Shown: positions 42,409-51,400 of the stretch, piece by piece
How positions within the stretch are numbered: position 1 is the first letter of the stretch
Layout: each line of letters opens with the position of its first letter
Assembly (NCBI GenBank): GCA_016342495.1
Contig: JAEIOG010000009.1
Location: forward strand, 1-64,000
DNA: 64,000 nucleotides
DNA from: Phycisphaerae bacterium
GTDB taxonomy: Bacteria > Planctomycetota > Phycisphaerae > Sedimentisphaerales > SM23-30
Reading direction: 5' to 3'
Position numbers and translations under genes: made by a program
Notes under the pieces: model-generated
Told to the model about the DNA's origin: nothing
Seen by the model: only the letters and a program-made list of their open reading frames with translations
Databases searched by the model: none

Positions 42409-43179
42409 TTATCGGGCCAGCCAGCCACCATCGACGGCTATGGTATAACCCTGAACATAGTCAGCAGCTTTGGATGCAAGAAAGACCACCGCGCCTTGGA
42501 GGTCTTCGGGATTGCCCCAGCGACCTGCTGGTATGCGGGCCAGAATTGCGGCATTGCGATCTTTGTCAGCTCTCAATGGTGCAGTGTTGTCAGTAGCCAT
42601 ATAGCCCGGTGCGATGGCATTGACATTGATACCATGGGGTGCCAATTCGTTGGCTAACAAGCGGGTCAGGCCCATAACCGCACTTTTTGAGGCGGTATAT
42701 GATGGAACCAGAATGCCCCCCTGAAAGCTGAGCATACTGGCAGTATTGATAATTTTGCCGCCATTACCCTGCTTGATGAAAACTTTGGCGACCGCCTGAC
42801 TCAAAAAGAACAAGGTACGGATATTGATATTCATTACATCGTCCCAGTCTTTTTCAGTGAAATCGACAATAGGTGCCCGACGAATAATGCCAGCGTTATT
42901 TATCAGAATATCAATTGAACCTAATTTTTCGGTAGTTTGGGTAATTATGCCATTAATACAATCAGAAGAACTAAGGTCAGCTTCAATAGTGATACACTTG
43001 CGTCCCAGAGCCTGTACCAGTTTTTGGGTTTCGGCGGTATCGAGAATATCGACAGCTGCGATATCGGCACCAGCTTGAGCTAAACCAAGTGCAATGCCCT
43101 GGCCCAGACCTCGAGCAGCACCGGTAACAATAGCGACTTTGCCATCTAATTTAAAACTATTTAATATATTATCAGTCAT
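42409..43179 (-). CDS. kduD: 2-Dehydro-3-deoxy-D-gluconate 5-dehydrogenase
   Basis: Short-chain dehydrogenase that reduces 5-keto forms of deoxygluconate to 2-keto-3-deoxygluconate with NAD(P)H in unsaturated uronate breakdown. The 256-residue protein shows the cofactor loop TGAARGLGQGIA, NNAG, the catalytic S144-x-Y-x-x-x-K set (SYTASK) and the KduD-typical C-terminus RIPAGRWGNPEDLQGAVVFL with VDGGWLAR. Its ATG overlaps the kduI stop by one base (TAATG), so the two genes are coupled. It supports the reading of the upstream GH105-containing protein as a producer of unsaturated uronates. Confidence 0.92.
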   Translation of the reverse strand: MTDNILNSFKLDGKVAIVTGAARGLGQGIALGLAQAGADIAAVDILDTAETQKLVQALGRKCITIEADLSSSDCINGIITQTTEKLGSIDILINNAGIIRRAPIVDFTEKDWDDVMNINIRTLFFLSQAVAKVFIKQGNGGKIINTASMLSFQGGILVPSYTASKSAVMGLTRLLANELAPHGINVNAIAPGYMATDNTAPLRADKDRNAAILARIPAGRWGNPEDLQGAVVFLASKAADYVQGYTIAVDGGWLAR

Positions 43180-44009
43180 TATTTTAAGTCTCCTATCCCG
43201 ACATGATCCATGTCGTCAAAAGCCTGATTTTCGCCACCCATGCCCCAACAGAAAGTATAAGCTCCGGTGCCCACACCTGAATGAATTGACCAGCTGGGCG
43301 AAATAACCGCCTGCTGGTTAGCTACCACAATGTGGCGGGTTTCTTGGGGCTGGCCCATCAGATGGAACAGGCGGGTATCGGCATCCATACCAAAGTACAA
43401 ATAAACTTCCATTCTTCGTTCATGAGTATGAGCTGGCATGGTGTTCCATACACAGCCTGGTTGTAATTCAGTAAAACCCATGACAAGTTGACAGCTTTTG
43501 ATGCCATCGGGATGGATGTATTTATAGATTGTACGTTTATTTGATGCTTCAACACTTCCCAGAGTAACCGCAGCAGCATCAGCCTTTTTTGCCTGAGCGG
43601 TTGGGTAGCTCTGATGAGCGGGGTAACTAAGCAGGTAAAACTTGGCGGGGCTTGAAGCTTCATTACTGGCAAATTTGATGGATTTACTGCCCATGCCGAT
43701 GTACATACCATCACCATCGGCCATTTCAAAAGAGGTACCATCAACATCAACAGTGCCACTTCCACCAATATTTAGCACGCCAAGCTCGCGACGCTGGCAG
43801 AAATATTCTGCCCTTAGCTCATCAGCTGATGCTAATATCAGCGGTTTTGCCTGTGGGACTGCTGAACCAACAATAGCGCGATCAATATCTGAATATACCA
43901 TCGTGATTTCATCTTGAACAAATAAGGTATCAATTAAAAAATCTTTTCTAACTTCATCAGTTGTCATCCGGGCAAATCTGACCGGGTCAGCTGAATATCT
44001 AACTTCCAT
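43179..44009 (-). CDS. kduI: 5-Keto-4-deoxyuronate isomerase
   Basis: Zinc-dependent cupin isomerase converting 4-deoxy-L-threo-5-hexosulose uronate to 2,5-diketo-3-deoxygluconate. The 276-residue protein starts MEVRYSADPVRFARMTTDEV, typical of KduI. Zinc ligands are expected in MPAHTHERRMEVYLYF (two His and Glu) and in the later PSWSIHSGVG. AAGGATATT forms the ribosome site. A short hairpin (CCAGCT at 44023-44028, AGCTGG at 44032-44037) lies just ahead of the ribosome site in the 80-bp gap from the upstream gene. Confidence 0.93.
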   Translation of the reverse strand: MEVRYSADPVRFARMTTDEVRKDFLIDTLFVQDEITMVYSDIDRAIVGSAVPQAKPLILASADELRAEYFCQRRELGVLNIGGSGTVDVDGTSFEMADGDGMYIGMGSKSIKFASNEASSPAKFYLLSYPAHQSYPTAQAKKADAAAVTLGSVEASNKRTIYKYIHPDGIKSCQLVMGFTELQPGCVWNTMPAHTHERRMEVYLYFGMDADTRLFHLMGQPQETRHIVVANQQAVISPSWSIHSGVGTGAYTFCWGMGGENQAFDDMDHVGIGDLK

Positions 44010-44089
44010 AATAATATCCTTTCCAGCTCAAAGCTGGGTATAAATGTGATCTTTATAATTATGACAGCATGAGCAAAGCCCATTGATGC

Positions 44090-47000
44090 CTAATTTATAC
44101 TTACTTTCAATGGATTGGCAACCCTTTGACTAAAGCTTACGATATAGTCATACCAGTCGCTGGCGGTGTCAAAATCTTCGGATTTATCCCAACAGGCACC
44201 AGTATAATAATTAATGCTTTTGGTGGTAACATTATTTAACAAAAGCAGATGGCCATCAACCTGAGTGAATTTGGCATTCTGGCCTTTAGCCATAATGACT
44301 GCCACGCCTGTTGTACCATTATTGGCATTAGTTGGCTCCCAATAACCCATCCAGTTTTGTTCATTATTATAGATACTGGTGCCGGCATCTTTGCGTTTGA
44401 CAATGCCAACAGCTATAGGTAGGCTGGCCGCATCGGTTACAAATGTACTCTGGAACTTATTAAAATTAGAACCAAGGTCCAGTGATATACGTTTAGTTTC
44501 ATTGACAGTAATATCCCCAACATTCCATGGAGCATAGGTCAATTCAAACATAGTGCGAATCGGGCCATTGGCGAGAATCTTCCAGCTAGTGAAATTTTTG
44601 GAATACTGAAGCTTGTCGTCTTTGAATATAGCTATGCCACCAGCGCCGCAAGTGGGCCCGACTTTGTAACCATCAAGGCCCTGGCCATGATCTCGATGAT
44701 AGTCCGCTTTTTTATACCAGTCATTAATAACCGGGAAACGAACAGACTTAGACCAGACATCAACGCCAGAGCTTATTTCACCAGTAGCCTGGAGAGCCGG
44801 GCCATACATGCGGAAAGCAATACGGTCATTTTCCCAGGCAAAATCATCCATGCGCTCTGGAACAAAACGACCAAAGGTGGTGTATTGAGATTTCGGTTGG
44901 TTAAAACTTGAATTAACTGCTATGATGCTAAATAGTTTTATTTCGCCCGGAGCAAAATCTGCCTGAAACAGTAATTTATCAGCCTTGCCATCACTGTTTT
45001 CATCAAGCATTTGAGTAACAACAAAATCATTGCCGTCATAGTTAAAAACAGCGATGCCATTAGCTAATGTCGGATTTTTACGAATAAGATTATTATAGTC
45101 CAATTCAATGGTTTCGTTTGCCCGGAAAGTAGCGATTGGATTAGCAACTTTTACTAAAATACCCTGAGCTGAAGTTGCGGCAATTTTATGAACTTCACTA
45201 CCAGCCAACAGAAAAGCACCAACTCCATAGACTTCGGTCATGTCAAAGGTAACTTTCTTTGGGTCCTGACCAATAGGTTGCACCCAGCCCAACATACCAT
45301 TAGGATGAATAGATTTAACTAATCCGGCCCAGGCTTTATCGACAACAGGCATATAAGTTTCGGTGTCAAGAAGACCACGATTGATACCCCAGGCAAGACC
45401 ATAACAGAAAAAGCCACTGCTTGAAGTTTCCGGGTTGGGATAACTATCCGGGTCAAGCATGCTGGCTCGCCATAGGCCATCACTTTGCTGTAATGAAGCA
45501 ATTGTAGAAGCCATCTCTTTATACAGTTTTATATATTTAGGACGAGTTGGGTAATCTTCAGGCATACAATCCAGAACTCTGGCCAGACCGCCAAAAACCC
45601 AGCCATTACCACGACCCCAAAATACTTTTCTGCCATTAGCTTCTTTTTTGTCAAAATATCTGCTGTCACGGAAATAAAGATGTTCTTCAGTGTCATAGAG
45701 ATAATCAGTAGTATACCACCATTCCTTATCCATGAAATCAAGATATTTTTTATCACCAGTAGCCGATGCCAATTTTGCCAGGGTAGGTGGAGCCATAAAC
45801 AGAGCGTCACACCAGCACCATCTATCAAAAGAACCGCTGGAGCCAACCTTCAGTAAAGCTTTGGAAGGATTAGCTAAAACATAGTCCATACCCTTTTGCG
45901 TTGGTGCAAGCATTTTATTTTCTTTGAAACGAGCATACATTTCCAAGTACATCTGGCCAACGGTATGGTCATCTGCGTGATATTTACGATTGTAAAGCTG
46001 CCATTTACCCTTATCACCCAGCTCATACAGCCAGTTGGTGTATTTTGCCTCTGGTGCCATATTTGACCAGGCACTCATACCAGCAAGCAATGCCCCCCAG
46101 GTCCAATCTCTGGGATTGTGATTACCGGGATTTTCAATCTGCCAGTCAGCAACTTTAGTCATGGCTTTGATAATAGCTTTTTGATCGATTGCAGTGCTAA
46201 GAGATTTGGCAGGCATATCCATCTTAATTGAAGAATCAAAAGTCATATAATGCTGATAATGATTATTGTTCATCCACATGACCGTCGGGCCTTTGGCAGG
46301 ATGATTCCTGATAGCAAATGGCCGGACATTATCATTTTTAGAATTAGCAGTAATCGCCTGGGAATCCCAGGTTTTGCCATTATCGGCGGTAGTCCATTTT
46401 TCTATTTCGAAAACATCATTAACCGGACGAGAAAGATAAACAATCGAAGGATTATCATGGTCTAAAATAATGCCACCGGAATAATGAGGCTCTGGTTCAC
46501 GTTTGCCTTGAGGAGTTTTGGGGAACCACTTACCTGCTTTGTAGAGTTCGGTTGTGTTCCATTTTCCCCCATCCCAGCGTGAATAATAATAACGATGGTC
46601 GTTCTCAGCAGGCAGAACAGCATAGACCAGTACAGGATAGCCTTGCTCATCATGGGCAACATCCCATATCCAGGCACGGACATTAGTTTTTGTACCATCA
46701 TATACAACATCAGCCTGACGACGTTCGATCGGGCAATCTTTTAAATCGGCAATTTTGCTACCATCAGCTTTATACAGCGCCCCAGCTTTATATTGCATAT
46801 AGAAAATACTGTTTTTAGCTTCATTACGTGGATGGCCATCAGTAAATGCTATACCGATTTTGTCTTTGCCATTACCATCTACTTTTGTATATGGACGGGC
46901 ATTGGGGCTATTGACAAGTTTTTGATTTTTAGCCCAAATTTTGCCATTATCATCGGTAAATGAAAATGTCGGATTCCAGTCAATACCTCGCCAAAACATA

Positions 47001-47509
47001 TAAATACGACCATTTTCATCGGAAAGCCTTTGCGGATTAGGATAGCAGATACCAAAACGAGCACGGTCAAACGGCATGTTTTTTTCGGTATCAAATTCAG
47101 AAATATCCTCCGGTTTTTTTGATATCCGCATTTTCATGTCTGGACCGCCATGTTGGCTGTAGAAAATCATCAATCTACCATCGGGCATAAAATGTATCGC
47201 GGGATCATCGTGATCGTCTCTTTGATATTTAGCGTGAAGGGTAGTAATATGCATCTCCTGGCTGTCATGGTCATAAGAGCCAACCTGAATATCACCACTT
47301 TTATTCACCCAACCGGAATAAGTTTTTTTGTGCTTACCCTGATAAAAAACTGCCCGTGGGTCGCCAAACCAGCACCACGCCCCATCATCGGTAACCTCAT
47401 AATAAGATTCACCCGGCATGGCTTTGGTTGATTCTGCTTTAGCTGCGTTAATTGCCAAAGATAAAACAATAATTAACAATAAGAATAAATGTCTTTTAAT
47501 CGATTTCAT
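44090..47509 (-). CDS. Secreted BNR-4 / GH105 / DUF4861 triple-domain polysaccharide enzyme
   Basis: A 1139-residue exported protein (signal peptide to about residue 25). Residues about 30-430 are a BNR-4 type beta-propeller (WCWFGDPRAVFYQGKHKKTY, HFMPDGRLMIFYS, Asp-box-like FTDDNGKIW and TTADNGKTW), a fold shared with some polysaccharide lyases such as ulvan lyases. About 445-790 is a GH105 unsaturated uronyl hydrolase domain with DDHTVGQMYLEMY near 508 and FWGRGNGWVFGGLARVL near 629. The rest (about 850-1139) matches DUF4861, seen beside GH105 enzymes. One protein may thus cut a uronate polymer and remove the unsaturated end. KduI and KduD encoded downstream take the product. Substrate not certain. 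Confidence 0.82.
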   Translation of the reverse strand: MKSIKRHLFLLLIIVLSLAINAAKAESTKAMPGESYYEVTDDGAWCWFGDPRAVFYQGKHKKTYSGWVNKSGDIQVGSYDHDSQEMHITTLHAKYQRDDHDDPAIHFMPDGRLMIFYSQHGGPDMKMRISKKPEDISEFDTEKNMPFDRARFGICYPNPQRLSDENGRIYMFWRGIDWNPTFSFTDDNGKIWAKNQKLVNSPNARPYTKVDGNGKDKIGIAFTDGHPRNEAKNSIFYMQYKAGALYKADGSKIADLKDCPIERRQADVVYDGTKTNVRAWIWDVAHDEQGYPVLVYAVLPAENDHRYYYSRWDGGKWNTTELYKAGKWFPKTPQGKREPEPHYSGGIILDHDNPSIVYLSRPVNDVFEIEKWTTADNGKTWDSQAITANSKNDNVRPFAIRNHPAKGPTVMWMNNNHYQHYMTFDSSIKMDMPAKSLSTAIDQKAIIKAMTKVADWQIENPGNHNPRDWTWGALLAGMSAWSNMAPEAKYTNWLYELGDKGKWQLYNRKYHADDHTVGQMYLEMYARFKENKMLAPTQKGMDYVLANPSKALLKVGSSGSFDRWCWCDALFMAPPTLAKLASATGDKKYLDFMDKEWWYTTDYLYDTEEHLYFRDSRYFDKKEANGRKVFWGRGNGWVFGGLARVLDCMPEDYPTRPKYIKLYKEMASTIASLQQSDGLWRASMLDPDSYPNPETSSSGFFCYGLAWGINRGLLDTETYMPVVDKAWAGLVKSIHPNGMLGWVQPIGQDPKKVTFDMTEVYGVGAFLLAGSEVHKIAATSAQGILVKVANPIATFRANETIELDYNNLIRKNPTLANGIAVFNYDGNDFVVTQMLDENSDGKADKLLFQADFAPGEIKLFSIIAVNSSFNQPKSQYTTFGRFVPERMDDFAWENDRIAFRMYGPALQATGEISSGVDVWSKSVRFPVINDWYKKADYHRDHGQGLDGYKVGPTCGAGGIAIFKDDKLQYSKNFTSWKILANGPIRTMFELTYAPWNVGDITVNETKRISLDLGSNFNKFQSTFVTDAASLPIAVGIVKRKDAGTSIYNNEQNWMGYWEPTNANNGTTGVAVIMAKGQNAKFTQVDGHLLLLNNVTTKSINYYTGACWDKSEDFDTASDWYDYIVSFSQRVANPLKVSIN

Positions 47510-47524
47510 ATTTTCCCTCGATTT

Positions 47525-48274
47525 CTATGCACCCATAGATTTAGATAATTTATTTGCGGCAGCCTTTACAATAACTGCAATTTGATCAATTTTTTCTTTT
47601 GGAAAACTCGTTGTGGTAGCTGTGATCCCAATAGACGCCACCACCTGTGACCTGCTGTCATAAACAGGTGCGGCAAGACATCTAATACCAAGATGAAATT
47701 CTTCATCATCAATGGCATATCCCAAGCTACGAATTTTTTTGTTTTCAGTTTCGATTTCTTCAAGAGTACAAAGAGTATGCTCTGTTTGTTTGTCCAGAGA
47801 TAATGAATTAATAATGTCTGGGATTTTATCACCAAAAATATTGGCAAGAAAAACTTTACCCGTCGAAGAACAATGCATCGAAACCAGTGTCCCGGTTCTG
47901 GATGTAACCCGGGCAGGATTTGGACTATCACAAACTTCAAGAATTAATGACTGATAGCCATTGGGAATAGCCAGATGAGCGGTTTCGCCAGTGGCCACAG
48001 CCAATTCTTGCAAAATAGGTACGGCATATTCACGAACATTAACAGAACCCAATGCCACAGCGCCAAGACTAAGCAACTCTGCACCTACATAAAACAATGT
48101 CCCATTTTTCTGCACAAATCCTTCATGGGTAAATGTTTTCAAAATCCTGAATACAGTTGTACGTGACATTTTAACTTCTTTTTCAATGTCAACGGCTGAA
48201 ATACCACCGCGTGAAGCGATTAATCTCAATATCTGGCAGGCTTTACTTAAATTGGGGACGATGTAATTATTCAT
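47525..48274 (-). CDS. IclR-family transcriptional regulator (KdgR-like)
   Basis: A 249-residue regulator with an N-terminal winged helix-turn-helix (about residues 7-60; GISAVDIEKEVKMSRTTVFR) and a C-terminal IclR effector domain (GETAHLAIPNG, CSSTGKVFLA, LGIRCLAAPVYDSRSQVVAS). KdgR-type IclR proteins respond to 2-keto-3-deoxygluconate, the product of the kduD/kduI route encoded just downstream (15-bp gap to the 1139-residue gene), so auto-regulation of the uronate operon is likely. Ligand is inferred from context. Confidence 0.9.
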   Translation of the reverse strand: MNNYIVPNLSKACQILRLIASRGGISAVDIEKEVKMSRTTVFRILKTFTHEGFVQKNGTLFYVGAELLSLGAVALGSVNVREYAVPILQELAVATGETAHLAIPNGYQSLILEVCDSPNPARVTSRTGTLVSMHCSSTGKVFLANIFGDKIPDIINSLSLDKQTEHTLCTLEEIETENKKIRSLGYAIDDEEFHLGIRCLAAPVYDSRSQVVASIGITATTTSFPKEKIDQIAVIVKAAANKLSKSMGA

Positions 48275-48393
48275 ATATGAACCTCATGTTTTCATTATGA
48301 ATATAATTTAACACTAATAATATTAATGTCAATACAGAATAATAAAAAACTTGCTTCATTTAACACTTCAGTGGTAAGCCCATTGCCTCATAC

Positions 48394-48425
48394 AAAAAAA
48401 CCAGCGATCAATTAACAATCGCTGG
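48394..48425 (-). terminator. Terminator after the CotH/LTD surface protein gene
   Basis: On the - strand CCAGCGAT (48425-48418), nine-base loop, ATCGCTGG (48408-48401), then TTTTTTTG. Classical form, immediately past the stop at 48449. Confidence 0.9.
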
Positions 48426-48448
48426 CCTTGTATTTAACAATATGTTTT

Positions 48449-51400
48449 TTATAAACCGGGTGAAGGATCTAATGCCTCCCAATTCGTCGGATCATTGCCA
48501 TATAATGAATTATCTATACGGCAAAGGGTTTTACCTGCACCATCGGGCTCGGTGGGCCACAGCCCATCGCTGCCATCGCCATAAACCACCCTGTCAATAC
48601 GAATCCAATAACGAACAAGCTGCTGGTCAATATCACCAGGCATTGAAAGCTGGATTTTTTCACCGCCATTACTTAGCTTGCCATCAATCCACTCAAACAA
48701 TTGCGTATTGGCGGGAACCGTATAAGCTTCATTAAATTCAGCTAATGATCTGGTTACAATAATACGTTCACTTGGAGCTATTGTAGTGTTAGCCGGAAAA
48801 TTAAATTCCAGGCCACCGCTATCGGTTATTTGCCAACCTAAGTTACTTTCCAGATCATATAAATCTACGGTTTGCGAACTGATATTAATTAGCTCAATAT
48901 ATTCAGCATCTCCATTAGTCAAAGGATTATAATTAATTTCGCTAATGACAACAGGGCCAACTAATGGCATAGAATTGGCAACACCTGCTGTTTTGTTAGC
49001 TAGCATGATAAAATTAAACGTGTTTGTTGATTTTTGATACCTCCCTATTGAGACATCCGGCAAAGAAGCTCCAAATTCTTCTTCAATACGCAAACCGGTA
49101 AGTTGATCATTGGCACCAGATGAAAGACAAACAGTTTCTCCATTTTCACTTAAAGCGAATTGGTCAAGGCTGCCGGTATTTAATGGGTTGCCGAAATGAT
49201 CAGATTGTGTGAATACAATATAGCCATTGGCTGGAATAATTGTATTAGAAGCAATTTGATATTTTTGTAAATTACTAGCAGAATCACTCAAATACCATTG
49301 CCCAATATTTATAGCTGAGTCGGTAGTGTTATGTAATTCAATCCAATCAGTAGGTTCCTGATCAGAATGGGCTAAAATTTCATTAATAACAATATCACCG
49401 GGTTCAGGCCCATTATCAGCGGTTCCAGGAGTGCCACCAATTATGGTGCTGGTCATCCACGCGGATTTTTCAGACCATAGCTCGGCACTGGTATTAACAT
49501 CACGTAAAGTCAGGCTAAAGCCCTGGCCATCAGTTGGAGCGAACCAGCTGTCTTTGAAAGTAAAGTCAACGATAGTTTTACCAGTAGCATCAACCAATAC
49601 AATACGTTCCCCGGCATTATTGAGGCTGCCTTGATATTGACCGGCAATCTCGCCGGTAAAATCAGGATAAGCGGCATTGAAAGCCAGTTGATTGCGTACA
49701 ATAATAGCAAATCCACCAGGGGCTATTTCATAATCACCGAAAGCAAAATCAATGCCATCAGTAAATTCAACAAGATTGAGATTTAGCGTCTCAGATCCTT
49801 TATTCATTAATTCAATATATTCAGCATTAGGATCACCGGCAGGATTGTACATCAATTCAGTAATACGCAAGTCCTGTAAGATTCTACCAACAGAATAACC
49901 AGCTTCATTCAAAGCAGACCAGGAGCCATCGGCATAAGCTCTGGATTTAATATTCATACTGTACGGCATTTCAATCGCTGTGACATATTCAATAGCATCA
50001 GGATTAATATCCCCGCCAAACAGTCTTGGATCCGAGCCATCGGTACAATAATACATCATACCGCTAGCTTGTACGCGGGCAATAAGCCAGGGCTGAATAA
50101 TAAAATCAGTGCTTCCCGTATGAGCGTTAATGCCATGGACAGCTAATACATTTTTACCAACTACAAGTTCTCCAATATAGGCAGAAATGTCAAACATTGC
50201 CGGCACAGAATTGGCTTCATGATTTTCGGCAATAGCCTGGCCAGGAATGCTATTTATAATATTGCCGCTGCGTTTAACTTCAGTGCCATTGATATAGGCA
50301 ATGAATCCATCATCATACCTAATGTGCAATTTCAATTCTTCAATATCATCTCCCGATGCGATATTAAATTCGATGCGAACAAAAGCAGAATTAGTCAATG
50401 TCATCGGAGTGTCAATATTGGTGCCAATCCAATCGCCATAGCCCGAACCCCTTTCATAACCAACGCCACCAACACCAGAGGTCCATTGCAGGTCAGGGAC
50501 AAAATCAATCCCTGTCCAGCTTAAGCCCAGATTGTCATCCTGCGGGCAAAAAACCTTAACTGGGGCATCTTCAGCGGTAATTTCAGCATCAACAGTAACT
50601 GTGCCACCCGGTGCGTCCATAGTCAATTGTGAATTATCCGGGACTTGACCGCTATGCTGGGCGATACCATTAACCTTAAATTCAGGGGCATCCAGGTTAG
50701 GATAAAGCCCAACAGCTCTTAACTGGTCTAAGACAATATCGCTTCGCTGAGCAAGATAAGTATCAAGAATATAATCACGTTCGCTTTTCCAATATTCAAC
50801 CGTTACCGGTGAAGCTGCGTGCATATCGCCCCAGCGAGCGGATTCTGCCAACATAGGGGTTGCGATAATATCTGTCAGATACTGATAAAGCGTTCTAACA
50901 GAATCTGAAGTTAAAATCCCATCATTAAAGAAATCTTTCTGGACATGATCGGCAAAACGCATTTTGTATTCGGTATTACCGCTTAGACTCACATGCATTT
51001 GACCAACCTGACCACCAAGACCACCGGTTTTATTATAATCTAATGGCGAGCGTATCGAATGAACAACATCTTCAGCATCCCAACAATAAAACTTAAAGCC
51101 AGTGCTGGCATCGGAAGTGTCACGACCTAACCAATAATTGTTCCAGGGCCAATCCCAGTTACCACCCCATATATTCATCAACATATAATCAATATAGTTA
51201 TCGACGTCCATATAAACCGGATAGTCTGGATTAGCCGAACCGTCAAGATTTTTGCCTTGCAGTTTTTGATAAGCTTCATTACTGCCTGAGGCCTGCTGGG
51301 ATAAGCTGATCATTTGGTTTAAGGCATTTGTATTTTGGCCATTAACCTGTTCAAAATCTTTATGCTTGAAGGCATCCCAATAGTCCGCGTTGCCACCATG

